Origin: Parabacteroides faecalis
Lineage (GTDB): Bacteria; Bacteroidota; Bacteroidia; Bacteroidales; Tannerellaceae
Length of the DNA: 64,000 bases
Direction of reading: 5' to 3'
Assembly (NCBI RefSeq): GCF_022809355.1
Contig: NZ_JAKZMM010000003.1
Span: 62,001-126,000 of the forward strand
Under the pieces are notes generated by a model. That model was given only the letters and a program-made list of their open reading frames with translations, was not told where the DNA came from and ran no database searches. Positions 48,525 to 57,330 of the stretch are shown piece by piece. The position numbers and the translations under genes are program-made. Positions within the stretch are counted from its first letter, which is position 1, and each line of letters opens with the position of its first letter.

Positions 48525-49520
48525 TTACTTTTTCAAATTAAACATGTCAGAATTAAGCACTATAAAAATCTTATTAAAAGCCTCCTGTTTTTCTTCATTT
48601 GTCAATTGAGTTTTTGACAATAGGAATTCTTTATATTTCCTCCTGATCCTAGTTAATTCGTTATGGCGTGGATGCTCATTAGGATTGTATACAAAATAAA
48701 TAATCCTGCAATCGAGTTTTAAACGTTCCCCTACGGCTTCCCACCATAATTTATCAGTATCACCTAACGACACTCCAAATAAATAAATCAGGTTGGCTTG
48801 GCTGATATTAAAGAGCGATTTTTTATCATTTAAATGTCCAACTGCTTTATTTATTTTAGGTTTCAAAAGAAATTCTTGCACATCCTCATCTTCTTTGAAC
48901 GACTCATTTCTGATTTGTGATACATCATTTAATCCTATGATTGGAGTATTAGACAGGCCATGAATATGAATGATAGGATAAAGTAAGTTACTTCGGTTAA
49001 ATATTGTTTGTCCTATCTCTATAAATCCAGACCCTTTCATGTTCAATATTGCTTCTATCGTATTTGTATAATTAAATGATATGATAAAAGTTTCATAAGT
49101 ACTCGTTTCCCATTTTTTTACATATGAGCGAAATTCTTCTTTGAAGATTTCTCTTAAATATCTTTCTGGATGTGCTAAATCTCTTTTTAATTTATCTTTT
49201 TTATCAGCATCACTTTGAATATTATCCTGTTCAACCTTCATAATATAATCACGAAGATTGTCATTCAAATCATTGTAGACCTTTTCCATATCTTCTCTAC
49301 GAGAGAATTCTTTAGTATATTCTCCCATTGCTATTTCAAGATCTGACCAATATTGATACCGTCCTTCATTGTCTTTATCATGTTTTAGATGCTCTTTTAA
49401 TTGAGCAATCTGAATATCATTACTTTCAATATTTAAGTAATATGTATAGAAATCACTATAACTGGTCTTGAGGCCAAGATTCAAATCAAATCCATTGCCA
49501 ATTAAATATACAACTTTCAT
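48525..49520 (-). CDS. abiH: AbiH-family abortive-infection protein
   Basis: 331 residues. The start VVYLIGNGFDLNLGLKTSYS is the AbiH hallmark, and FIISFNYTNTIE with HIHGL in the middle is also typical. In lactococci AbiH aborts phage infection by an unknown mechanism. It is the last gene of an operon with a type III restriction-modification system, starting 14 bases after the methyltransferase gene. AT-rich. Confidence 0.87.
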   Translation of the reverse strand: MKVVYLIGNGFDLNLGLKTSYSDFYTYYLNIESNDIQIAQLKEHLKHDKDNEGRYQYWSDLEIAMGEYTKEFSRREDMEKVYNDLNDNLRDYIMKVEQDNIQSDADKKDKLKRDLAHPERYLREIFKEEFRSYVKKWETSTYETFIISFNYTNTIEAILNMKGSGFIEIGQTIFNRSNLLYPIIHIHGLSNTPIIGLNDVSQIRNESFKEDEDVQEFLLKPKINKAVGHLNDKKSLFNISQANLIYLFGVSLGDTDKLWWEAVGERLKLDCRIIYFVYNPNEHPRHNELTRIRRKYKEFLLSKTQLTNEEKQEAFNKIFIVLNSDMFNLKK

Positions 49521-49534
49521 TACTTTACCTTAAA

Positions 49535-51400
49535 CTATAAATTATAAACAGTTTCATCCCCACAAATATTGCGAATTTTCATCCGCAGAGGCTTATGGTC
49601 GCAACGAATACAGGCATCCCAGTATTCTGTTGTTTTGGTTCCATTCTTGATGACATATCCCACCTTGTCAATCTTGATTTCGCTATCGCTATGCCAGGGC
49701 GCGTCCTTCTCGGCTGTAGTACAATCCAGACTTATCCATTCGATAGTTTCCAGACCTTCGTCGCTGATAAGAATAGGCGTGAAAGTCTTTTCTTTACTTT
49801 TAGGTTTTTGTTGTAATGCCTGTAACTGATTTTTCTGGTTTATTTCATAAATCTTTTGACGTACACGATCACTCTGGAACTGTTTGATTTCAACTTTCCA
49901 GCCATTAAACAATCCAGTTGATTCTTCGGTAACTTCCCATTCTGCAAAATCTTCCGCTACTACATTGTCGAGTACCTGTTTCAAGTCGCGAAGCTCTATC
50001 GTGATAAGTGGATTTCCCCGCTCTTTGATGAAGCGTTCTAGCTTTTTGCGGTTATCAATGTCAATGTAATAAATAATGACTCGTTTCGTATTGTCTGGTA
50101 AGTCAGGCATAGCTTTACGGATGATGTGATTCATCAAAGGCTTGTCCAACACGCGAGTGCTGCCATCCATCAGATTGGGGAGATAGACGGGGATCATTCC
50201 GTACTTGGTATCTACAATACAACCTGCCCAGAATTTATCCAAAGTATCCTCGTTTCTAAGGCTTGGTATCAGTTTCTTCAGGCGTTCCATAGTCTGCACA
50301 GGGTTACGATATAACGAAACCCCGTCTTTTATTTCCATGACATCAAATTCTGCTTTGGCTGCCAAAAGACGATCTCGTGTCGTCTGGATACTATTGATGT
50401 TAATATCTGTATGAATGAATTTACGTCCTAATCTGTTTGCAACAGCTGTCGTTACACCACTGCCACCAAAGAAATCGGCGACAACCATTCCTTCATTGCT
50501 GCTGGCCTTAATAATGCGTTCAAGAAGGACTTCAGGCTTTTGAGTAGCATATGCTTGATGCTCATTACTTAATGTAAAAACAGAAGATAAATTCCACACA
50601 TCATCCATTTGTGATATTTTAAATTCACCATATTCATCTTTACCATCGTTGGGACCTTTCATTGCAAGTTTTTTATCAGGTCCATATATTTGAACATAAT
50701 ATTCTTTTACATATTGTTGTTTAAAATAAGCTTCATTATTCTTTACATAAAAGAATATTGTATCATGTTTCCTCTGAAAATTATTAAACGAAAGATTTCC
50801 AGTTCTATAATGCCAAATTATTTCATTTCTAAAATTATCCTCCCCAAACACCTCATCCATCAATATCTTTACATAATGTCCAATATGCCAATCCAAATGC
50901 ACATAAATGCTTGCCGTATCGCTCATTACAGACTTGATAGCCATCAGATTCTCGTACATCCAATTGAGGTAACTTTCTTTGTCCCAAATGTCACCATACA
51001 TCTTTTCCTCAAACGAACGCAGTTCTTCTATATCCAGTTCGCTTTCAGCCTGACGGATGGCCTCAGCCACTTTGGGATTGCGGCGAAGATATACCTTTTT
51101 GGCATAATCGGCACCGCTGGCAAAAGGTGGGTCAATATAAACCAAGTCCACGGTAATACCTTTGTCTTTCAGGTAGGCACAAGCCGAAAGGCATTCGCCA
51201 CGAAGCACAAGATTTCCATCTTCGTTTTTCCCTATACGTTCTTGCAACTCGGTTTCGTATAGAGGCATGCCTTGCTTGATGCGTTCTTCCACACGGTCGT
51301 TGTCGCGATAGCGAAGGACACACTTGGTGCGTACAAAATTGTCGAGCACGGCTTGACCTTCCAATGTATTGGGAAAATAGGGTATGTATTTTATAGCCAT
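49535..51400 (-). CDS. mod: Type III DNA adenine methyltransferase (Mod)
   Basis: 621 residues. DPPFASGADY (motif IV, residues 90-99) and DFFGGSGVTT (motif I, AdoMet binding) occur in the order of beta-class adenine methyltransferases. A region near the middle carries the target-recognition domain. It methylates one strand of a short asymmetric site and gives Res its specificity. It begins 11 bases after res, so they are one operon; the target sequence cannot be read from the protein. Confidence 0.93.
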   Translation of the reverse strand: MAIKYIPYFPNTLEGQAVLDNFVRTKCVLRYRDNDRVEERIKQGMPLYETELQERIGKNEDGNLVLRGECLSACAYLKDKGITVDLVYIDPPFASGADYAKKVYLRRNPKVAEAIRQAESELDIEELRSFEEKMYGDIWDKESYLNWMYENLMAIKSVMSDTASIYVHLDWHIGHYVKILMDEVFGEDNFRNEIIWHYRTGNLSFNNFQRKHDTIFFYVKNNEAYFKQQYVKEYYVQIYGPDKKLAMKGPNDGKDEYGEFKISQMDDVWNLSSVFTLSNEHQAYATQKPEVLLERIIKASSNEGMVVADFFGGSGVTTAVANRLGRKFIHTDININSIQTTRDRLLAAKAEFDVMEIKDGVSLYRNPVQTMERLKKLIPSLRNEDTLDKFWAGCIVDTKYGMIPVYLPNLMDGSTRVLDKPLMNHIIRKAMPDLPDNTKRVIIYYIDIDNRKKLERFIKERGNPLITIELRDLKQVLDNVVAEDFAEWEVTEESTGLFNGWKVEIKQFQSDRVRQKIYEINQKNQLQALQQKPKSKEKTFTPILISDEGLETIEWISLDCTTAEKDAPWHSDSEIKIDKVGYVIKNGTKTTEYWDACIRCDHKPLRMKIRNICGDETVYNL

Positions 51401-51411
51401 TATTTCGTAGT

Positions 51412-54264
51412 TTAAATGTTGAAAAACTCTTTTATTGCTTTTATTGTCTTTTTCTCTCTTTCTTCTTTAGTAAGAGTATCTTCAAGATATAAGAAGCGGA
51501 AACGTTCGTATCCGAAACGTTCATTGTTTTTACGAATAAACTCGGTTTCCATAAACTGTCGGCGGTCGGCAAATTTAGCTGCAAAACCTTCACCTTTCGT
51601 TTCGATAATGATGATCTGTTGGATAGTACCATCATCTTTTCTGTTCAGCAGCAAAAAGTCAGGCACATACTTACCGATATATATCCATTCTTTGTTTACT
51701 TGCTTATAACAATCTATTTTAAAGTTGGTGAGTGTGTCATCACCATTGAAATAGATTTCCAATTTAGATTTATATTCTCCCAAAATAGGTAAAACAGAGT
51801 CTTTGAAAAATTCACGCTCTAATCCACTATCGAAACGATAAGGCAGATAATGATAGGTCTGTTTGCGTTCTGGATGTGGATCAGTTGGCTCGGGTACGGG
51901 ATATCCCATCTTTTTCATCTTCTCGATCAATGCTAGTTCTTCGGGCGACAAAACCTTGTTCAGTGCATTGGCATCCCAATCCACAATTGTTTTGACAATG
52001 TCTTGAGATGGGAAAAATGGTTTGTCATCTTGCACAGAAATAGGAGAGACAAGTCTCTCTATTTGTAACAGACTGGCTTTGCAAGGAACAATCTCCTCTT
52101 TGACTGAGAAATCACGTTTGGGTACAAAAGCTTTCCGGATGAGTGAACGGATATTGTCTTGATCGTAGTGATTGTCATATCGCGAATTACTCATTTCGTC
52201 TTTTACCGTAATGCGCTCAAAAATATTTTTAAGGATATCCTCATATTTCTTTAAACTTTCCAAAGTTAGCGTGTGAAAACTTTCTTTTACTATCAGGTAT
52301 AACCATTGTCGAAAAGAAATGTATTCGCCTGTTTCTGTTTCAGCCAAGTAATGCCCAAGTACTTTACCTTCCAAGTCTTGTTTATGAATTAAAGTAGTAT
52401 CCGCTTCTACGAAAATATTTTCATCTGTCAGCTTTTCAGTTGTATGCGGGTGCTCTTCTGTAGTTAAAGTCTGATAAGAAACCTTCAGTTGGAAAAAATC
52501 AATGGGTGGAACTTTCAGTTTGTCCATTCTGGAGAAACGTTCTATCTGAATGTTCTTCTGGTGCTTGCCTTGATTGAATTCCTGTAAAGAAATGTTCTGT
52601 TGCTGCTTCAGCTGTTTATTCAGTGTATCGGCATTGAACTTGTTCAGCCATATCAAAGCTGTTTCATCCGTATTCTTTACGACTTGGCGCAAGCATCGGC
52701 AACTGGTTTGCAACACCATGTTGGTAGGACATACCCCTTTTTGAGGTAAGATAACTCCTGTCAGGCTTTTACAGTCCCAACCTTCCTTACCGATTTGAAC
52801 CAACAACACAATACGGATTTTTGAAAAATCGGTATCAAGTGAATCAAACTCTGTTCCCGAGCCTTCTGGTTGTGGATAGGTTTTATTTCCTCCATGATAT
52901 TTCAGAATTGCCTCTGTTGGGTTCAGGCCATATTCTGAAACGATACGTGTAACAAGTGGATAAATCAGTTCTTCTAATGTTTCTATCTTCCCGCAATAAA
53001 TGGCTAACTTGGCACAAGTACCATTGGCGTAAACCGTATTACGATATTTATCCAAAAATTCCTTGACTCCGTTTTTTACGATGGTTTCCATATCGTTATC
53101 GGCGTATTTTACTTCGGGTACTTTAAGGAAATTTCCTACACCTTTTATTAAAGGATAGTAATAAACCACGTTAGAAAGGTCGGTATTCTTTATCAAAAAA
53201 GAATCTGTCAATTTGACGCTTTCTGCTTTTTCAAGATAAGGTGTACCTGAAAAACCCAATACGCCACAAAAAGAATGTTTTTTAGTCCAGTCTTCTACTA
53301 CTTGGCGCAGCTTGATTTCTCCATCCGCAGCATGATGCACTTCATCTATAAATACAGCCAGATGAGGAATTCTTCCAATAATATCACGCAACTCATTGGC
53401 TATGCGAATTTTTGCCAATTCTTCTTTGTCGAATATATTAGTATCTTCATCTTTATCTACGCGGTCGAGGATTACTTTCTCTGCATTGGTTATAGCAACC
53501 AGTCCCATTAAGTCCTCCAAAGGTTGATGGTTATTTATCTTTTGGGCATTCGGATTTCTTACCAGATTACTTTTCTTGGCAGACTTCTGTTCGTCTAAAA
53601 TCTCAAACTTGATCATTCTTTTCAGATTGGAAGCTGTAGGTTCAGGAATTATCCATGTCGGATCGAATTCCTGGATATGCTTTAAACTTGGAATGATAGA
53701 CGACTTCAAACCTGAAGGAGCCAATACCATGAAATTATGGGCAAAAGCCGGATTATCGGGTTCATTCAGCGCAAAATATAAGTCCAGATAAATGAAAGCA
53801 GCCATCAAGTAAGTCTTTCCAGCTCCCATAGGAAGACTGAAAAGATAGTCTGTATAGTTTACCTCATAAAATATCTTTTTAAAGACATCTTCATAATTGA
53901 TGTGTTCGCTCTGCGATTTAATGACCTTTTCTAACTCTGGTGCTAACTGATTTCCATTTTTGTCTGTTAATAACGAATATTCCAATAACGCGGCGGCAGC
54001 TTTGTTTGTAGAAAGTATATTCCGGGCTTCTACTGTTAGTTCGATAGTGTTAAAATCCAAACTATTGAATCGTCCTTCAGTAAATAATTGCCACAAAGGT
54101 CTGTTACCACAAGCAATTTTTAGAAACAGATATATTTTGATTGCCTCAACCTGGGCATCACGCATCTTGTTTTGCACATAAATATATTGTATCAATTCAC
54201 GGATGGTACAATCAGCTGAATCCATCCATTCGTCGCATTTCTTCTTTATCAGTTTGTAAAACAT
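51412..54264 (-). CDS. res: Type III restriction endonuclease (Res)
   Basis: 950 residues. An SF2 helicase core with Walker A LPMGAGKTY (about 144-152) and DEVHH for motif II. A C-terminal nuclease domain follows, with PDFLL... and IIIETKGEG of the PD-(D/E)xK type. With Mod it cuts unmethylated DNA after ATP-driven communication between two sites. First gene of the res-mod-abiH operon. It appears full length and intact. Confidence 0.93.
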   Translation of the reverse strand: MFYKLIKKKCDEWMDSADCTIRELIQYIYVQNKMRDAQVEAIKIYLFLKIACGNRPLWQLFTEGRFNSLDFNTIELTVEARNILSTNKAAAALLEYSLLTDKNGNQLAPELEKVIKSQSEHINYEDVFKKIFYEVNYTDYLFSLPMGAGKTYLMAAFIYLDLYFALNEPDNPAFAHNFMVLAPSGLKSSIIPSLKHIQEFDPTWIIPEPTASNLKRMIKFEILDEQKSAKKSNLVRNPNAQKINNHQPLEDLMGLVAITNAEKVILDRVDKDEDTNIFDKEELAKIRIANELRDIIGRIPHLAVFIDEVHHAADGEIKLRQVVEDWTKKHSFCGVLGFSGTPYLEKAESVKLTDSFLIKNTDLSNVVYYYPLIKGVGNFLKVPEVKYADNDMETIVKNGVKEFLDKYRNTVYANGTCAKLAIYCGKIETLEELIYPLVTRIVSEYGLNPTEAILKYHGGNKTYPQPEGSGTEFDSLDTDFSKIRIVLLVQIGKEGWDCKSLTGVILPQKGVCPTNMVLQTSCRCLRQVVKNTDETALIWLNKFNADTLNKQLKQQQNISLQEFNQGKHQKNIQIERFSRMDKLKVPPIDFFQLKVSYQTLTTEEHPHTTEKLTDENIFVEADTTLIHKQDLEGKVLGHYLAETETGEYISFRQWLYLIVKESFHTLTLESLKKYEDILKNIFERITVKDEMSNSRYDNHYDQDNIRSLIRKAFVPKRDFSVKEEIVPCKASLLQIERLVSPISVQDDKPFFPSQDIVKTIVDWDANALNKVLSPEELALIEKMKKMGYPVPEPTDPHPERKQTYHYLPYRFDSGLEREFFKDSVLPILGEYKSKLEIYFNGDDTLTNFKIDCYKQVNKEWIYIGKYVPDFLLLNRKDDGTIQQIIIIETKGEGFAAKFADRRQFMETEFIRKNNERFGYERFRFLYLEDTLTKEEREKKTIKAIKEFFNI

Positions 54265-54754
54265 AGTTTACTTATTACTATCTATTAAATCTTTAGGATC
54301 AACCTGAAGAGTCTTCGTTATTTCAAACAGTATTTCTTAACTTGACTGTCAGTGATTGTGAACAATAAAATTGACAATGCAGAAGCTTTTGTCAAGGTTC
54401 TCTGCCAGTTAAGTCTGTTTGACGCCTTCTTCTTCAAGCACTTTTTTATTCAGTTTTTGGGTTTATCCTTTGTTATTTTACAAAGATAAAAAATATGATT
54501 CTTATAAAAAGAGAAAAGGAGAGGAAATCCTTTTCTTGCAAAAAAATTGCGTTAGGTTATGCCTCTAACTTTTTCGTTGGCGGTGAAAAAGCGGACAATT
54601 TTGGCAATTCTATTCTTTTTCAGTAGATGTTCCTTGGATAAAACGCCTTTTGCACAGCATTGTTATACAGAATTCTTCGAGGGTGCAATACGGGAATTAT
54701 CCAAAATGCTGAACAGAATGAGCCGCAACCTAAATATAATTAATATTCTATTTA
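54265..54754. other. Intergenic region upstream of res
   Basis: 490 AT-rich bases. A minus-strand -7 box TATCTTTG (+ strand CAAAGATA, 54481-54488) may drive the res operon with a leader of about 200 bases. No gene is convincing; a 69-codon frame at 54559-54768 has no protein-like features. Confidence 0.5.
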
Positions 54755-55435
54755 TTACTTGTTCCTAAGTAAATCGTTATTATCTAACACTCCTTTTTCT
54801 ATATATGGAATAAAAAGCATTTTATAGAAAGTTAACATTGCATTTCCAATTCTAATGCATAGTTCTTCATTTAATGCTTCCATTATGTTTTCTTTTGTTG
54901 AAATTTCAAAATCTATTGTAGCATTTTCAATAGGAACAAAGAGTTTATTGTCTATTATAGAAGCCTGAATATTTGGAAAAACAAATTCTTGAGCGTCTTC
55001 TGAATTATGTAATACTTTGTTTCTAATAGAAATTAATTCATACAATGTTTTGACATTTTGATTTTCATCATTAAGTTCAACTTTTCCTTCAGATAATACA
55101 TGTGGTAAAATAAATAACTTATTCTTAAATCGCAAATTTTTATAAACTTCCAAATAAGTTTTGCATTGAGGAAAATTGAAGTTAAAGAAACAATATATAC
55201 TATACATAAGGTTTAGTGAATACTCTAATGTGGCGGATGATAATGAAATAAAACTAAAAAACAGATAATCAGTATGTTTTCCTTCCTTTATATCATTTAA
55301 TGCACATTCTAATTTTTTATAGTATAACTTAATATCATTTTTTAAATAATAACTTTTACCATTACCCAAAAAGTTTGCTTTTAGGAATATCTCTGGTAAG
55401 GATTTAATATTTATCGTACAATTTTTGTCCTCCAT
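54755..55435 (-). CDS. Orphan protein with HEPN-like RNxxxH motif
   Basis: 226 residues, mostly helical, AT-rich. ISIRNKVLHNSED gives R138-N-x3-H143, the motif of HEPN ribonucleases used in toxins and abortive-infection systems. No nucleotidyltransferase partner is adjacent, so it is not a classic MNT/HEPN pair. Its place beside type III restriction and AbiH supports a defence role; this is inference. It has its own promoter box. Confidence 0.6.
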   Translation of the reverse strand: MEDKNCTINIKSLPEIFLKANFLGNGKSYYLKNDIKLYYKKLECALNDIKEGKHTDYLFFSFISLSSATLEYSLNLMYSIYCFFNFNFPQCKTYLEVYKNLRFKNKLFILPHVLSEGKVELNDENQNVKTLYELISIRNKVLHNSEDAQEFVFPNIQASIIDNKLFVPIENATIDFEISTKENIMEALNEELCIRIGNAMLTFYKMLFIPYIEKGVLDNNDLLRNK

Positions 55436-55468
55436 ATTTTTCTATTTATTCGATTAAAATAAAGCAAA

Positions 55469-55476
55469 CAAAGATA
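55469..55476 (-). promoter_or_regulatory. Promoter -7 box of the HEPN-like gene
   Basis: CAAAGATA on the + strand, i.e. TATCTTTG on the minus strand, 34 bases before the start at 55435. Confidence 0.5.
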
Positions 55477-55560
55477 GCAAAATTTTTTACCATCTCTCAT
55501 TTACAGACTAAATGCAAATTCCTCATCAACCGCAAAAGAAATTCCAGTTTTCAAACTTCA

Positions 55561-55623
55561 TTAATTGAGTATTCTTTGGAGATTACCATTAATGAGATAC
55601 ATAATTACTGTTTGATTTTTATT
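55561..55623 (-). pseudogene. Decayed copy of the GIY-YIG-like gene start
   Basis: Read on the minus strand the frame gives QTVIMYLINGNLQRILN then a stop, aligned with KTVTTYLIDGDPKG of the fragment at 48332-48472. The DNA match (ATGAGATA-CAT/TGT...TTACTGTTT) is also visible. Same orientation as the first copy. Confidence 0.45.
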
Positions 55624-55625
55624 GT

Positions 55626-55633
55626 TATATTTG
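55626..55633 (+). promoter_or_regulatory. Promoter -7 box of the unknown gene at 55654
   Basis: TATATTTG, 20 bases before the start. Confidence 0.5.
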
Positions 55634-55653
55634 CACATATTAAATGAGTTTAT

Positions 55654-56298
55654 ATGACGGACTGCTTTTTTATTTATTATGATGTAAATATCTTTTTAGA
55701 TACAGTATATATAACTTCTTCCAATAACGAAGATTCTAATTCTGTATGCCAATATAGAATTGGAATAGCTAGAGGTGACAGTTATAATGGAAATGGGTTT
55801 AATAATATGTATATTTTTACTTCTGGGAGATTAGAAGAATTGAAAATAAAATCGTGGCAAATCTCTCCAATCGTAAAAATGCCTTATTCTTGGGGTGGCT
55901 ATTCTGATGAAATTAGCGTAAAGGATATAAATGGAGATCTTTATACCATTAAAATAAATCCAGATCCAACCTCTCTTTTTAAGAAGAATGATAACTTTTC
56001 AATTGATATAGAGTATGTTTTTAAGACAATACGAAATTTGGAAAACATACTCAATATATCTCATTTAAAAATATTGCAAAGCATCGATAAATTAAAGAAA
56101 AGACTTTCTTTTCATTCTAATAAAGAGTGTTCACTTGCCACTATAGATCAATATATACAAGACATAAAGCAGCTTAAAATTACCTGTGATTCATTTATTA
56201 AAGAAATATCAGATGAACAAGTTATTAAAACTATTAAGACAGAACAAAATGAAATAGCAAAACTATTCAATCAAATATCTTTAACTCTAACTGATTAG
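55654..56298 (+). CDS. Unknown protein, AT-rich
   Basis: 214 residues, soluble, no signal. The first half looks beta-rich (VYITSSNN, YRIGIARGDSYNGN, PYSWGGYSDEI); the second half is helical and probably coiled (about residues 110-205, many Leu, Ile and Lys). No family recognised. Composition resembles the restriction genes, so it probably arrived with them. Transcribed away from the HEPN-like gene. Confidence 0.6.
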   Translation: MTDCFFIYYDVNIFLDTVYITSSNNEDSNSVCQYRIGIARGDSYNGNGFNNMYIFTSGRLEELKIKSWQISPIVKMPYSWGGYSDEISVKDINGDLYTIKINPDPTSLFKKNDNFSIDIEYVFKTIRNLENILNISHLKILQSIDKLKKRLSFHSNKECSLATIDQYIQDIKQLKITCDSFIKEISDEQVIKTIKTEQNEIAKLFNQISLTLTD

Positions 56299-56634
56299 TA
56301 TTCATACTATTGTATGGCATACATGAAATCAGATAGAAGGTAATCTGTATTGTTGTGCAATTGCTTGTTGCCAAGAAAATATTTCTATAAAATCATCTCG
56401 AGGAAATAATATATTATCCGCCAGTTCTCCCAATACCGCCAGTAGGAGGCGCAGCAGCGCTGCGCCTCTACAGTCATGTTCTATCATTAATTTTCAATTT
56501 TTAATTCTCCATTTTCAATTGTATCACGCCTCTACAGTCATTTTCATTATCACTGTTTATAGGCATTCATCTCATGCTTAGTGCTTTTGCCAATTCTACC
56601 ATTTTGCTGACGTTAGCAAAATGGTGGGTAATTC
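56299..56634. other. Intergenic, repeat-bearing
   Basis: 336 bases holding the GAGGCGCAGC palindrome (56442-56471) followed by CAGTCAT, AT-rich TTTTCAATT repeats, and a half copy (CGCCTCTACAGTCATT, 56527-56542). A short hairpin ATTTTGCTGACG-TTAGCAAAAT near 56592-56620 may end the minus-strand gene that follows. No gene seen. Confidence 0.6.
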
Positions 56635-57330
56635 TCATCCTTCAAACGGCAAGCGCGCCAATGAATTGAAATACTGTTTCAATAACCATTCTTGGGCTTT
56701 GAGTTTGATCATGGCCTGGCGGTAATCTTCGCTGACGTGCAGGTTGTTTTGTGGCCGCCAACGGGAAAACTGCGCCATCGCACTGAGCTTTTCTTCCAGG
56801 CTGTTGCGGATAAAACCGCGACTTTGCAGTTCTTGATATAAGATACTGGCAAACGGGATTTCCAAATCCGGGCGGTTCTTGTATTCGTGAAACCGCTTGA
56901 TGATCAGTCGGTTCATGCTCTGCTCGTTGTATTCGCGGCTCACTGCCGGCAAGGCTTTGACTTCCTTTTCCTGTTCCATCTGTTTGATCACCCGATAGCG
57001 TAAGTCGCTGGTTTTGTAGCCTTTCAGCCATTTACAAAATGTGCGCAGATTGACGCCTGCATAATCGCCGTACTCGCCTTTGGCGCCCAGTTCGAAACAG
57101 ATAACGATTTCGCCACGATGCAAATACGGATATGATTCTTGCAAATCGGAACTTAATTTTGCCGTCAGCACGCAGATGTCTTTTTCGTTATAGGTTTGAT
57201 AACCAACCATGATGTAGCTTTGTACGATCTGACTGGTTATGAATGTCGATAAATCACGCGGCGTCATGTCAATGATGCGGGGCGTTTGAAACGCCATCCG
57301 CATCTTGTTGGTAAATATATCTAAATTCAT
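56635..57330 (-). CDS. Unknown protein coupled to the DUF4373 gene
   Basis: 231 residues, soluble, charged. I do not recognise a domain, but the pair DUF4373 plus such a protein is familiar to me in Bacteroidales genomes. Starts on the stop of the upstream DUF4373 gene (ATGA at 57327-57330), so translation is coupled. Possible role in DNA replication or phage-like functions, by association only. Confidence 0.6.
   Translation of the reverse strand: MNLDIFTNKMRMAFQTPRIIDMTPRDLSTFITSQIVQSYIMVGYQTYNEKDICVLTAKLSSDLQESYPYLHRGEIVICFELGAKGEYGDYAGVNLRTFCKWLKGYKTSDLRYRVIKQMEQEKEVKALPAVSREYNEQSMNRLIIKRFHEYKNRPDLEIPFASILYQELQSRGFIRNSLEEKLSAMAQFSRWRPQNNLHVSEDYRQAMIKLKAQEWLLKQYFNSLARLPFEG

Noticed and set aside
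54559-54768. 69-codon frame upstream of res
   Set aside because: It overlaps the end of the HEPN-like gene and has no recognisable features or ribosome site.
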